From positions 744,001 through 808,000 of the forward strand of contig NZ_KB907786.1 in the NCBI RefSeq assembly GCF_000382205.1: a stretch of 64,000 nucleotides of DNA, given 5' to 3'. A program made the position numbers and the translations under genes. The notes under the pieces were generated by a model, which ran no database searches, was not told where the DNA came from, and was given only the letters and a program-made list of their open reading frames with translations. Shown in pieces: positions 42,030-51,965 of the stretch. The stretch's first letter is position 1, and each line of letters opens with the position of its first letter. This DNA comes from Dyadobacter beijingensis DSM 21582 (GTDB lineage Bacteria > Bacteroidota > Bacteroidia > Cytophagales > Spirosomataceae).

Positions 42030-44540
42030 CTACAATTTAAACCAGAAGGAAATCTTCACCGCGAACGGCGTCACACTCGGGTTATCGAGATAGGTGAGCC
42101 GGTGGATGAAATCGACGCGGCCCGTCCTGAAAATGTTGTCGATGCCGTAACCGAGTTCGATATAGGGCTTGCCGTTCAGTGGGCTGAATGTGAGTATCTT
42201 TTGTCCCGATTCATCGGTGGTCGTCGTGAGCGACTGGTTGCTGTCGCGGAGGCTGCCGTAAAACAACCTGCCTGTGGCCAGCATGCGTAATTTCAGCCGT
42301 TTGATAGCCGGAATGCGGTTCAGGATAAATCCTTCGAAATTGTGTTCCATCCGCAAAGAGAAATAACGGTCGCTCACAAACTCGAAGTAGCGCATGAGGT
42401 TATACGCGTTCTCCACATAAAACAGCGATTCGTTACCTAGTGGGGTATACAGGAGTGGGTAGGGCAGTGTCGACGGGATATAGCCGAGCGTTACATAATA
42501 ATAGGTACGCCCGATGACGCCTGCGCGGAAGCTCTGGCGGATATTGAACGAAAACTTGTTGTAATCGAAATCACCGCCCAGCAAATGCTTGAAACCGTGC
42601 GTGTACCGCAGGGTAAAGGCGGGGAAATTTCCGTTACCCATGCTAATGCGCTCATTATCATTGAGCAGGAACGTTTCCCGCTGGGCAAGCCGCGCCTCGA
42701 AGTTTACCTCTGTAATGTCGAATGCGCTTTTCACCGGTGAACGCTCACCGGCACGCGGGTCGGTGCGGTAGGTGAAGGGAAACAGCGGATCGAACGTCCG
42801 GTGGCGAACCTGCACGCTGCCCGTCAGCCCTTTAACCACTTCCCTTTTGAAATACCCCGAAAAATCCTGCTGCCAATACGGCCGCCTGAATGCCCCGAAG
42901 CGCGATAATGCCCCGAAAATGGTGCTTGGGCCAATGGTTTCGGCGGTCAGGCCGAGGCGTTCCAGGTCTTTGGCATAGGCAATGCCCGCCATCGTCCACG
43001 GCTTGCGGCTGATAATGTAATCTACCCCGCCGCCGTACTTAAAAGCACGGTCACGCGTGCCATAGGCGGCATAACCGCTGAAAATCCACTTTTTACTGAA
43101 TCCCGGATCGGTGCGGAAACCGAGCCGGAAGCGATTGCCTTCCACTTTGTTGTTGGCATACAGAAAAAGGTATGGCCCGACGTCGATGTTCCATTTGTCG
43201 ATCCGTTTGTAGCCATTCACAAAAATGTTGAGCAGCTCCGTGTATGTTTTCACGACCGGCAATGCTTTCAGCGAATCGATGAGCTCGAATGTCAGTTTCT
43301 CCGTCGGGCTGAGGTCTTCGGGGCGGCTTTTGATCCAGAATGTCGAATCGTGGTCGCGGTAGTCGTCTTTGAGCTCTATGGCCGTGTCGTAGAACCGGGG
43401 CTCGCGCGGCTGGCCGGTTTTGTATCTGGATTGGGCTGAATAAAATTTCAGGAGCATTCCGGCCGCTTGGGGCGTTGGCTCGTCGATGTCGATCAGGACG
43501 CGCGTTTTGCGCGGCAGCCAGGTTTTTCCGTCTTCGGAGGGCTCGTAGGATTGCTGGATTTTGATGCGGTCGATGTAGTTCAGGTTCGCTTGCCTGGTTA
43601 CCGAGGCGTCGATCTGCGTCAATGCGAAGGTATGCCCATCGATCCACATCGAGCCGGTAAACGCCAGATCCTGCTTTTGCCGCGGCTCGAAATCGATCTG
43701 GTAGTCGTAACGAGTGCCATTCGCAACGCTGTCGGCGAGAAAATACTCGTAGTACAGCCGCCAATTGTCGGAAATGGGAGAGACGAAATCTTTTTGCAGG
43801 ACATTCAGCCAGTTATTGTAAAAATTATATTGCTGAAACGTAGACCCGATCAGTTGCGACACGACGCTGCCGTCCGTCAACCCCACGCCCGATACCTTCG
43901 TTTTGTTGATCACCTCCTTTTTCTTTAATGGATCGCGGCGGTAAAAAACATCCGAAACCGATTCGGAAATGAATATCGGGATAATGGTTTCGCCGTTCTC
44001 TCCCTTCACTTCATCGAATTGGTCGAGAATATGGGTCATCTTCTTCACCGGCTTCCGGTCCCGGAACCCTTTCGAAAGGTTATCGATGTCGATCTGGATT
44101 TTGTTATACGCCTCGTATTCGTATGCCGGGAGCTCGTCGGCATTATTGGCCTTTTTCCGGGCGACAATTTTACGCAGAATAGCATAGGCAGGGTTTTCGC
44201 CTGCCGATATCCGCACTTCGCGCAGCTGCGTGGTGCCCGGTGCGAGCTGAAAATCGATCACCTGCTCGACCAAATTCGGCAGGATGGCCTTGCTGCGCGT
44301 CGCATAACCCACGTAGGTCACCGCGATGGAGTCGGCGGGCTGCGCGAAAGAAATGGTGTAAATGCCGTCGAAATTGGTGGTAGTACCGCCAGGCTGGCCA
44401 CGAATGCCGACGTTGGCGAACGGAATGGGATCGCCCGTGCTGGCATCGGTTACCCGGCCTTTAATGGTAGTTTGCGAAAAGGCATTCGGGCGGATGGCCG
44501 CGGAGAGGATGAGGATGGCTATGTACAGGCCCGGCCTCAT
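42030..44540 (-). CDS. Carboxypeptidase-regulatory / DUF5686 outer-membrane protein
   Basis: The protein has 836 residues with a signal peptide (1-22). The N-terminal carboxypeptidase-regulatory beta domain (TTIKGRVTDASTGDPIPFANV) is followed by the DUF5686 region and a C-terminal part with many amphipathic strands, ending in an aromatic residue (SFWFKL). This fits a TonB-receptor-like or porin-like beta-barrel of Bacteroidota, with unknown cargo. It has no plug domain of SusC type. The upstream SanA-like gene overlaps it by four bases (ATGA), so they form one transcript. Confidence 0.88.
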   Translation of the reverse strand: MRPGLYIAILILSAAIRPNAFSQTTIKGRVTDASTGDPIPFANVGIRGQPGGTTTNFDGIYTISFAQPADSIAVTYVGYATRSKAILPNLVEQVIDFQLAPGTTQLREVRISAGENPAYAILRKIVARKKANNADELPAYEYEAYNKIQIDIDNLSKGFRDRKPVKKMTHILDQFDEVKGENGETIIPIFISESVSDVFYRRDPLKKKEVINKTKVSGVGLTDGSVVSQLIGSTFQQYNFYNNWLNVLQKDFVSPISDNWRLYYEYFLADSVANGTRYDYQIDFEPRQKQDLAFTGSMWIDGHTFALTQIDASVTRQANLNYIDRIKIQQSYEPSEDGKTWLPRKTRVLIDIDEPTPQAAGMLLKFYSAQSRYKTGQPREPRFYDTAIELKDDYRDHDSTFWIKSRPEDLSPTEKLTFELIDSLKALPVVKTYTELLNIFVNGYKRIDKWNIDVGPYLFLYANNKVEGNRFRLGFRTDPGFSKKWIFSGYAAYGTRDRAFKYGGGVDYIISRKPWTMAGIAYAKDLERLGLTAETIGPSTIFGALSRFGAFRRPYWQQDFSGYFKREVVKGLTGSVQVRHRTFDPLFPFTYRTDPRAGERSPVKSAFDITEVNFEARLAQRETFLLNDNERISMGNGNFPAFTLRYTHGFKHLLGGDFDYNKFSFNIRQSFRAGVIGRTYYYVTLGYIPSTLPYPLLYTPLGNESLFYVENAYNLMRYFEFVSDRYFSLRMEHNFEGFILNRIPAIKRLKLRMLATGRLFYGSLRDSNQSLTTTTDESGQKILTFSPLNGKPYIELGYGIDNIFRTGRVDFIHRLTYLDNPSVTPFAVKISFWFKL

Positions 44541-45187
44541 TCGTCATGCTCATTTTTCCCGATCCGGATATTGGAAGTCACGTCCGCTGCCGGGCGTAAG
44601 ATGTGAACGTCGAGCACGGCTTTCGGACGCGCGAGATACTCGCGTATGAGCGTGCGGAGTGAATAGCCGTCGGGTACGTCCTGAGCGGCGAAAGATATGG
44701 CATTAATGCCTTCGTTATGAGCAATATATAGTGCCCTGGCGTTGTGAAAATTCTGCGAAATGATCGTGAAATTATCCTGGTTGAACACCTGCTTGCACCG
44801 CACGATCGAATCGAATGTGCGGAAACCGGCGTAGTCGAGGGTCATCACGTTTTCGGGAATGCCCAGGTTCAGCAGGGCGCGCTGCATGTCCTGCGGCTCA
44901 TTGTAGTATTGGGAGTCGTTGTTGCCGCTCAGGATAATATACTTGATTTTTCCCTCCTTGAAAAGCCGTGCGGTAGCTTCCATGCGGTATTTGAAAAAAA
45001 GGTTTTCAGCCCCTTTTTCCGACTTTTTACTCGTTCCGAGCACGAGCGCCACGTCGTTCGGCGGGAGGTTTTCAATGGAAAAATAAGAGTATTGGCGCGT
45101 ACAGTAGACCACCCAGAAATTGCACAGCAGGATGAAAACCATGCTGGCAAATAATAAGGCTAGTATGATCTTGATCAATTTTTTCAC
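44537..45187 (-). CDS. SanA/YdcF-family (DUF218) membrane protein
   Basis: The protein has 216 residues. One N-terminal membrane helix (about 5-30) anchors a periplasmic DUF218 domain: VALVLGTSKKSEKGAENLFF, then YIILSGNNDSQYYNEPQDM and ISQNFHNARALYIA. E. coli SanA influences envelope permeability to vancomycin. YdcF binds S-adenosylmethionine. The reaction of the domain is not settled. It is the first gene of a two-gene operon with the DUF5686 gene, so an envelope role is plausible. Confidence 0.87.
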   Translation of the reverse strand: MKKLIKIILALLFASMVFILLCNFWVVYCTRQYSYFSIENLPPNDVALVLGTSKKSEKGAENLFFKYRMEATARLFKEGKIKYIILSGNNDSQYYNEPQDMQRALLNLGIPENVMTLDYAGFRTFDSIVRCKQVFNQDNFTIISQNFHNARALYIAHNEGINAISFAAQDVPDGYSLRTLIREYLARPKAVLDVHILRPAADVTSNIRIGKNEHDE

Positions 45188-45303
45188 CTGTACACGCGTT
45201 GCCTTGTGATATTCGATCCCGCCGGACGGCGGACATCCGTATTGATGTACGCCGTCGGTGGTCGTTTTGTTATCGGTATGTCGGATTTGGCGTTATCCGG
45301 GGC

Positions 45304-48042
45304 CTATTCAAACAATCCCAGCTGACTTTTCGGATCCGAGCCTTTTTTGGAATCCTTTTTGGGCTTCGCATCCCCTTTGGACTCGCCTTCTTCCGCGTCC
45401 TCGTCCGCTGCTGTTTCTTCAGTATCTCCGCCTTCGGGAACAACAGTATTTTCCTCCAAAGCATTCGTCGCCTCCTCCGCTGTTTCGTCGCCGCCATTGT
45501 CTTCGTCGGGAACCTCTTCGGTTACAGGCTCTTCCACAGGCACGGCCAGCGGTTCAAGCCAGCGGATTTCCTTGAACTTGTCATTGGGAATGCGGTTACC
45601 CTGCGCCCGCCACCCGCGGATGTCCACCATGTCTTCGACGAGGTATTCTTCGGTGGTTTGCTCCTTCTGGGCCGTTTTGGGGTACACGATTTCCAGGCGC
45701 GGGCGCGTATCCGTGCTCGCGAGGATCAGCTTGCTGTTTTTGGCATCGCTGATAAAGAGGAATTTCTTGTCGAGCGACGAGGTCTCGATATTGAACCTTT
45801 TAATAAAGTGCTGCTTCTGCCCGGCATCGAAATAAATGGCTGTGATCGGCAGCTTGGAATCGAATTTCTTGACGAGCAATACCTCGTGCGGCTCGTAATG
45901 GTTGGTCAGGTCGAAGTTGGTGAGCTCGTAGGAGCCATCTTTATAAATGACCGCAATGGTGTCGGTAGGTCCGAAATTACCAAGGTATTCGCCGCGTTCG
46001 TCGCGGTTCAGGCGGCCGATGATCGGATCGAACCACATGTCCACACCGCCGAGTGTCGAGCGGCCGGCCTGCTTCAATGTGAGCTTTCTAACCGGGTATT
46101 TAGTCAGAATGTTGCCCATTGCGCTGCGGTTTTTGATCAGCAATTCGGCAAAGTTGTAGTCAAACTGCTTGACTTTCGCTTTGCTCTGCGCCGTAAGGTT
46201 CACGGTAATGATCTCGGCCTCGCCGTTGTCGTTCGCCGTGAAATAGGTAATTTTCGATTTCGGTGTCCCCTGCGTGAGCTCGTACTCGCGGTCGCGCGTG
46301 ATGGCCGTCACCTGGAAGCGTTTCGCGTAAGAAACACCGGTTTTACCATCCACGTATACCAGGTTGTAAACCTTGCGCTCGTCGTTTTTGAGGAACACGG
46401 CGCAGTGGATAATATCTTTGCCCACAAATACCTTTTCCTGCACTTTGGTCACCACGCAGCGGCCGTCGCCCCGGAACACGATAATGTCGTCGATATCCGA
46501 GCAATCCATCACGTATTCGTCTTTTTTGAGGCCATAACCGATAAAACCCTCCGCCCGGTTGACGTACAGTTTCTGGTTGTTAGCCGCCACGATATTGGCC
46601 GAGATCTGGTTAAATGCGCGGATTTCGGTTTTGCGGCCCCGGCCTTTACCATATTTTTTCAGCAATTCCCGGAAATACTCGATCGCGAAGCGGGTAATGT
46701 GTGCGAGGTTGTCTTCGGTTTCGGCCAAATCCTCCTGCCATTTCCGCATCAGTTCGTCGGCCTTGAAGCCGTCGTATTTGGAGATACGTTTGATGCGGAT
46801 TTCGGTCAGTTCTACGATATCGTCGTCGGTAATCTCCCGGTAGAATTGCGCTTTGTAGGGCTCCAATCCTTTATCGATCGTCCGGATCACCGCCTCGAAC
46901 GTTTCGCATTCCTCGATATCGCGGTAAATGCGGTTTTCGATAAATATCTTTTCGAGCGAGCCGTAGAGGATTTTTTCCAGCAAAGCCAGCCGTTTGATTT
47001 CCAGCTCGCGCTGCAACAGATGGACGGTTTGCTGGGTGTTGTATTTTAAAATTTCGGTTACGCCGACGAAATGCGGTTTTTCTGCAATAATGATACAGGC
47101 ATTCGGTGAAATGGATACCTCGCATTCGGTGAATGCGTAGAGCGCGTCCATGGTAATGTCCGGCGACACGCCCGGCGCCAGATGCACCTGGATTTCGACG
47201 TCGGCAGCCGTATTGTCCACCACTTTTTTGATCTTGATCTTACCCGCGTCGTTCGCTTTGATGATCGATTCGATGAGGGAAGTAGTAGTGGTGCCAAAAG
47301 GAATGTCGCGGATGACGAGCATCTTTTTGTCCTCCTCCTCGATTTTGGCACGTACCCGGACTTTGCCGCCGCGCTGGCCGTCGTTGTAGTTGGAAACATC
47401 CACAAGGCCGCCCGTGAGGAAATCGGGGTAAATGCTCACTTCCTTGCCTTGCAGCACGCTGATGGACGCTTCGATGAGCTCGCAGAAATTGTGCGGAAGG
47501 ATTTTGGTCGACAAACCCACCGCGATCCCCTCCACGCCCAGCGAAAGCAGCAGCGGGAATTTGACCGGCAAAGTGATCGGTTCGCGTTTACGGCCGTCGT
47601 ACGAAAGCTGCCATTCGGTGGTATCGTCGTTGAAAACGATCTCCTTGCCGAAGCGCGACAGGCGTACCTCGATATACCGCGCCGCCGCCGCGCCGTCGCC
47701 GGTACGGATATCGCCCCAGTTGCCCTGCGTATCGAAAAGCAGCTCTTTCTGACCGATATTGACAATGGCGTCGTAGATGGACGCGTCGCCGTGCGGGTGG
47801 TACTGCATCGATGAGCCGACAACGTTGGCCACCTTGTTGAAGCGGCCGTCGTCCATTTCGTTGAGCGCATGTAAGATCCTTCTCTGAACGGGTTTCAGCC
47901 CGTCCTCGACCGCCGGAACGGCGCGTTCCAGAATTACATAAGAGGCATAGTCGAGAAACCAGTTTTCGTATAAGCCCGAAATGGGCAGTTTATCATGCAA
48001 TCCGCTATCTTCTACTTCGGGCGCAGGTCCGTTTTCGTCCAT
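45304..48042 (-). CDS. parC: DNA topoisomerase IV subunit A
   Basis: The protein has 912 residues. The start PISGLYENWFLDYASYVILERAVP and VEDGLKPVQRRIL are type IIA topoisomerase. The catalytic Tyr lies in GAAAARYIEVRLS near residue 125. The QRDR reads YHPHGDASIYDAIV, with Ala where GyrA has Ser83 and the Asp of position 87 kept. A C-terminal beta-pinwheel-like region is followed by an 80-residue tail extremely rich in Glu and Asp and ending in a basic patch and LGLFE. I call ParC rather than GyrA because it lacks the complete GyrA box. parE is not adjacent. Confidence 0.9.
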   Translation of the reverse strand: MDENGPAPEVEDSGLHDKLPISGLYENWFLDYASYVILERAVPAVEDGLKPVQRRILHALNEMDDGRFNKVANVVGSSMQYHPHGDASIYDAIVNIGQKELLFDTQGNWGDIRTGDGAAAARYIEVRLSRFGKEIVFNDDTTEWQLSYDGRKREPITLPVKFPLLLSLGVEGIAVGLSTKILPHNFCELIEASISVLQGKEVSIYPDFLTGGLVDVSNYNDGQRGGKVRVRAKIEEEDKKMLVIRDIPFGTTTTSLIESIIKANDAGKIKIKKVVDNTAADVEIQVHLAPGVSPDITMDALYAFTECEVSISPNACIIIAEKPHFVGVTEILKYNTQQTVHLLQRELEIKRLALLEKILYGSLEKIFIENRIYRDIEECETFEAVIRTIDKGLEPYKAQFYREITDDDIVELTEIRIKRISKYDGFKADELMRKWQEDLAETEDNLAHITRFAIEYFRELLKKYGKGRGRKTEIRAFNQISANIVAANNQKLYVNRAEGFIGYGLKKDEYVMDCSDIDDIIVFRGDGRCVVTKVQEKVFVGKDIIHCAVFLKNDERKVYNLVYVDGKTGVSYAKRFQVTAITRDREYELTQGTPKSKITYFTANDNGEAEIITVNLTAQSKAKVKQFDYNFAELLIKNRSAMGNILTKYPVRKLTLKQAGRSTLGGVDMWFDPIIGRLNRDERGEYLGNFGPTDTIAVIYKDGSYELTNFDLTNHYEPHEVLLVKKFDSKLPITAIYFDAGQKQHFIKRFNIETSSLDKKFLFISDAKNSKLILASTDTRPRLEIVYPKTAQKEQTTEEYLVEDMVDIRGWRAQGNRIPNDKFKEIRWLEPLAVPVEEPVTEEVPDEDNGGDETAEEATNALEENTVVPEGGDTEETAADEDAEEGESKGDAKPKKDSKKGSDPKSQLGLFE

Positions 48043-48210
48043 AAATGCAGGAGGAACCAGGTTTTAAGAATTCAGAAAAAATTTAATCAGCCTTGCTATT
48101 CCCGGACTTCATTGGGGGGCTGGCTCAATCCAAAAAGATAGAAACAGGGCGAAGTTTACCGGAAGATGGGGTTGAATTAACTGCTAATATAGCAAAATAA
48201 GCGATAAAAG

Positions 48211-48864
48211 TCAGCTTTCGGCGCCGGGCCCGGATGCATTCAGGACGGCCAGCAGTTCGCTGATCATCATCGCGGTAGCGCCCCAGATTTTATAACCCTG
48301 TACCATATAATGCGGCGCATGTACCTGTTCGCCACGCACTTGGATATCACTCGAACCGATAATATCAACATCAGAAATCTCTTCGAGTTTGATCTCGAAA
48401 ATATCTTCGACCTCGCGGGGATCCGGGTAGAAGTCGGGCCGGTAGGGCATCGCCGCTACAACCGGCAGGACGTGAAAATTGCTCGCGGGAATGAAGAGCT
48501 CGGTCAACGCGCCCAGGATTTTGACGTCCGTCAACCGCAGCCCGATCTCCTCCTGGGCCTCGCGTAGTGCGGTGCGGATGAGGTTTTCGTCGGTCAGCTC
48601 GTAACGCCCGCCCGGAAATGCGACCTGCCCGCTGTGCACGCCGTCGTAGGCAGGCCGCAGGATGAGCGGGAAGTAAATGTGATTCTGGTAGGGGTAAAAA
48701 AGGATGAGCACCGCGCTCTTGCGCGTGCGGGCATTGGGTTTGAAAGTAAGTCGCAGCTTGCTGGTCGACTGCATGACCCGGTGGGCCGTTTCACCGGGTA
48801 GCGGGGATTTTAATTGATTGGTCAGCTGTTCGGTAAAAGCGGAAAACGATTCCAGTGCGGCCAT
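48211..48864 (-). CDS. Nudix hydrolase, coenzyme A pyrophosphatase type
   Basis: The protein has 217 residues. The Nudix box GGRYELTDENLIRTALREAQEEIGL is intact but starts with the related CoA-pyrophosphatase extension LRPAYDGVHSGQVAFPGG. This subfamily cleaves CoA or oxidised CoA to 4'-phosphopantetheine and ADP. The N-terminal 45 residues are helical. It is transcribed alone, 168 bases upstream of parC on the same strand. Confidence 0.88.
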   Translation of the reverse strand: MAALESFSAFTEQLTNQLKSPLPGETAHRVMQSTSKLRLTFKPNARTRKSAVLILFYPYQNHIYFPLILRPAYDGVHSGQVAFPGGRYELTDENLIRTALREAQEEIGLRLTDVKILGALTELFIPASNFHVLPVVAAMPYRPDFYPDPREVEDIFEIKLEEISDVDIIGSSDIQVRGEQVHAPHYMVQGYKIWGATAMMISELLAVLNASGPGAES

Positions 48865-49006
48865 TTGGCGGGATGAGTAAGATAGTTAGGTGTCGGACAT
48901 GGGCAGGTGTTCGAGGCTGTAAAAGAAAAACTTCATCCCGAACATTCTATTATCTCAGGCATAATACGCAAATATAACAATTACGCACGACCATTTTAGC
49001 CGTCCA

Positions 49007-50584
49007 CTAAGCGTGGGAATACAGCCTCACCAGCTGCTCCGCGCACCTTTCGCCATCCATCGCCGCCGACATGATGCCTCCTGCGTAGCCGGCGCCTTCG
49101 CCGCAGGGGAACAGCCCTTTGACTTCCGGGTGTTCACAGCTTTCGCGTTCACGGGGGATGCGGATGGGCGATGACGTGCGGCTTTCGACGCCGATCAGCT
49201 GCGCGTCGCCGGAGAGGTAACCCCGCATTTTACGACCAAAATCCGACAATGCATCGCGCAGGGGGAATGCAATGTGGCCGGGAAGCACGTCATAGAGGTC
49301 TACCGATTGCAGGCCGGGCTGATAGGACGTGTCGCGCAGGTGTGCGGAGGTTTTGCCTTTGACAAAATCCGTCGCCAGCTGCGCCGGTGCGGTTTGCGTG
49401 GCGCCTGCTAGCTTGCAGGCGGCCTGTTCCAGTTCACGCTGGAGTTGGAGGCCGGCCATGGGGCCGTAATCTTTATATGGTGCCAGATCGGCTTCTTCGA
49501 TGGTGACCACCATGCCGGAGTTGGCATAGGGCGAGTCGCGGCGCGAGGGCGACATGCCGTTTACCACCACTTCGCCGGAGGCCGTCGCTGCCGGTACGAT
49601 AAATCCGCCGGGGCACATGCAGAACGAGAAAACACCGCGCTGTACGCCTTTGTAGCGGGTTTGCGTCACCAGGCTGTACGATGCGGCGGGCAAATAGGGG
49701 CCGCGGTCGACCTCACAGTGGTATTGGATTTTATCGATCGTGTTCTGCGGATGTTCGATGCGTACGCCCATCGCGAACGACTTGCTTTCGATCAGCACGT
49801 TTTTTGCGTGCAGGAGCTCGTAAATGTCCCGCGCCGAATGGCCGGTAGCGAGGATCACGCCGATTCCGGTATGCTCGTCCTTCTCGTTGGTGACCACACC
49901 CGTCATGCGGTTACCGCTGATGATGAAGTCGGTCACCTTGGTGTCGAAATGGATCTCTCCCCCTGCTTTGAGGATCGTTTCGCGCATTTCGGATACCACC
50001 ACGGGCAGTTTGTTGGTACCGATGTGCGGATGGGTGTCGATCAGGATCTGCTCGCTGGCGCTGTGGGCGACGAAGATTTCGAGCACCCGGCGAATGTCGC
50101 CGCGCTTGTTGGAACGGGTGTAAAGTTTGCCATCCGAGTAAGTCCCGGCACCGCCTTCGCCGAAGCAGTAGTTGGATTCGGGATTGACCTGGTGTTCTTT
50201 GTTAATGGCAGCGAGATCGCGCCGGCGCGTGCGTACGTCTTTACCCCGCTCGAACAAGACAGGTTTAATGCCGAGCTCGATCAGGCGCAATGCAGCGAAC
50301 ATGCCTGCGGGGCCGCAGCCTACAATGAGCGCCTGCGGCTTTTTGCTTACATCGGGGTATACAATGCGGGCCCCCGCCAAAGCTGGCGGCGTTTCACCTG
50401 CATAAATTTCTGCCTGTACATTAATTTTTACCTGCCGGCTGCGGGCATCTATTGACTGGCGCGTTTTGCGGATAATCGGGTTGTCGCTTTCGCGTAGCCG
50501 GAGCTTCTGAATGATGAAGCGGCGAAAATTATCTTCATCCAGCGCGATTTCGGGCGCCAGGGTCAATTGGAGCGTTTGGTGCAT
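49007..50584 (-). CDS. NAD(P)/FAD-dependent oxidoreductase (COG2509 type)
   Basis: The protein has 525 residues, cytoplasmic. A short N-terminal alpha/beta domain (1-80) precedes a Rossmann dinucleotide fold: IVGCGPAGMFAALRLIE near residue 87, then FGEGGAGTYSDGKLYTR and GVILATGHSARDIYELL. Near the C-terminus GLFPCGEGAGYAGGIMSAAMDG is the second FAD block. It matches COG2509-type uncharacterised FAD dehydrogenases. The substrate is unknown. It is divergent from the sugar isomerase-like gene. Confidence 0.85.
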   Translation of the reverse strand: MHQTLQLTLAPEIALDEDNFRRFIIQKLRLRESDNPIIRKTRQSIDARSRQVKINVQAEIYAGETPPALAGARIVYPDVSKKPQALIVGCGPAGMFAALRLIELGIKPVLFERGKDVRTRRRDLAAINKEHQVNPESNYCFGEGGAGTYSDGKLYTRSNKRGDIRRVLEIFVAHSASEQILIDTHPHIGTNKLPVVVSEMRETILKAGGEIHFDTKVTDFIISGNRMTGVVTNEKDEHTGIGVILATGHSARDIYELLHAKNVLIESKSFAMGVRIEHPQNTIDKIQYHCEVDRGPYLPAASYSLVTQTRYKGVQRGVFSFCMCPGGFIVPAATASGEVVVNGMSPSRRDSPYANSGMVVTIEEADLAPYKDYGPMAGLQLQRELEQAACKLAGATQTAPAQLATDFVKGKTSAHLRDTSYQPGLQSVDLYDVLPGHIAFPLRDALSDFGRKMRGYLSGDAQLIGVESRTSSPIRIPRERESCEHPEVKGLFPCGEGAGYAGGIMSAAMDGERCAEQLVRLYSHA

Positions 50585-50743
50585 GATATTGGAAAGGGAT
50601 TTATCCTTTAATGCGGCAAAGGTACGCAGACTTTCGAAGTCTTCAAGGACCAGGGCGCATACGCCGCGTTGGGTAGCAAATGCGCCGCGGTTTCTTTTGA
50701 ATACAATACCGACCCATCAAAACCACCTTAAAAGCCTGGCAAA

Positions 50744-51667
50744 ATGTCCTCAAACCGACGCCAATTCCTGAACACGCTGGCTGTTTCAGCCGGAGCTGCT
50801 GTGCTGTCCGAAGCCGCCCGCGCCGGGCAAAATGCCGCGCCGTACCCATTATCGTGCAACCAGTATTCCTGGATTACATTCTACGCCCGCGACGGCAAGG
50901 AGTGGGGGAAAGACGCCGACGCATCGCTGGCCGAGTTTGTTTCTACCGGTTTGAAAGCCTACGAACCGGCATTCAACACCGCCGACGAGGTTTCCAAGTT
51001 GCTGCCCGTGCTGAAAAAATACCGGCTCGCCATGCCTTCGGTTTATGTGAATACATCCCTGCACGAGGCCGGCGAGGCTTCTCATTCCATTGCCTCGGTG
51101 CTCGCCATCGCCGACGCCCTCAAACCGGCGGATACGAAAATCATCGTCACCAATCCGAACCCGATCCAATGGGGCAGCGACAAAAATAAATCGGACGAAC
51201 AGCTGGCTGAGCAGGCCCAAAATCTCGACAAACTGGGTGCTGAACTCAGAAAACGGGGCATGGCCCTCGCGTACCACACGCACGACGTGGAGCTGCGCGC
51301 CGCCGCGCGGGAGTTTCACCATATGCTGCTCGCCACCGACCCGAAAAACGTGTCGCTTTGCCTGGATGTGCATTGGGTATACCGCGGTTCCGGCAACTCG
51401 CAGGTCGCGTTGTTCGACATTGTCAAATTGTACGGAAAGCGCATTGCCGAGCTGCATTTGCGGCAATCGAAGGGTGGTATCTGGCAGGAGACATTTACGG
51501 AAGGCGATATTGATTACGCACGGCTTGCCCGGACGCTCGAAGGCCTGGGCGTAAAGCCGCATTTGGTTCTGGAACAATGCCTTGAAAAAACCTCCCCGAA
51601 AACGATGGACGCCATCAAGGCGCATAAGGAGGATCAGGTGTATGTGAAGAAGGTTTTTGGGGTTTGA
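50744..51667 (+). CDS. Exported sugar phosphate isomerase/epimerase-like protein (TIM barrel)
   Basis: The protein has 307 residues. The N-terminus SNRRQFLNTLAVSAGAAVLS has the RRxFL pattern of a twin-arginine signal, so it is probably folded before export to the periplasm. The rest is a xylose-isomerase-like TIM barrel with metal-ligand-like residues in AYHTHDVELRA, CLDVHWVYRGSG and ELHLRQSKGG and LVLEQCLE near the end. Such proteins act on free or oligomeric sugars. No sugar pathway gene is adjacent to narrow the substrate. Confidence 0.85.
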   Translation: MSSNRRQFLNTLAVSAGAAVLSEAARAGQNAAPYPLSCNQYSWITFYARDGKEWGKDADASLAEFVSTGLKAYEPAFNTADEVSKLLPVLKKYRLAMPSVYVNTSLHEAGEASHSIASVLAIADALKPADTKIIVTNPNPIQWGSDKNKSDEQLAEQAQNLDKLGAELRKRGMALAYHTHDVELRAAAREFHHMLLATDPKNVSLCLDVHWVYRGSGNSQVALFDIVKLYGKRIAELHLRQSKGGIWQETFTEGDIDYARLARTLEGLGVKPHLVLEQCLEKTSPKTMDAIKAHKEDQVYVKKVFGV

Positions 51668-51704
51668 GTAGATCATTTTTACTAAATACTGACACACTGT
51701 TTAA

Positions 51705-51965
51705 ATGGGAAGATTTGAAAAACTGGTTATGCGATTGCTGTCGGGTTCTGCGGATAGCAATTTCAGTTTTGAAGAGCTGAGGCTGATTTTGCTGAATCCA
51801 GGCTTTCATGAGAGAACGGGCGGCGGGAGCCACAGAATTTTTTATCAATAGAATATTTCAGAAATTGTGAGTATTCAGCCTCTCGGTAGCAAAGCGAAGC
51901 CTTATCAGGTGAAACAGGTCAGAGCTATTATCTTAAAATACAAACTATTCGGCTATGAACAGTAA
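51705..51965 (+). pseudogene. hicA: hicA toxin gene interrupted by an amber stop
   Basis: From ATG 51705 the frame gives 48 residues: a helical start MGRFEKLVMRLLSGSADS, a strand and RTGGGSHRIFYQ with the catalytic-type His43 of HicA (GSH). A TAG stop then follows at 51849-51851. The frame stays open after it for 37 codons (NISEIVSIQPLGSKAKP to LKYKLFGYEQ) and ends TAA at 51963-51965, overlapping the hicB start by 11 bases. The joined 86-codon frame has the length, order and overlap of a normal HicA, so I read this as a nonsense-mutated toxin. Confidence 0.8.

Noticed and set aside
45199..47049. A 616-codon open frame on the plus strand opposite parC
   Set aside because: parC on the other strand has clear topoisomerase motifs throughout. 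The plus frame is low in recognisable domains and full of Phe, Val and Arg runs from reading the complement of its codon usage, a common antisense effect in this GC range.
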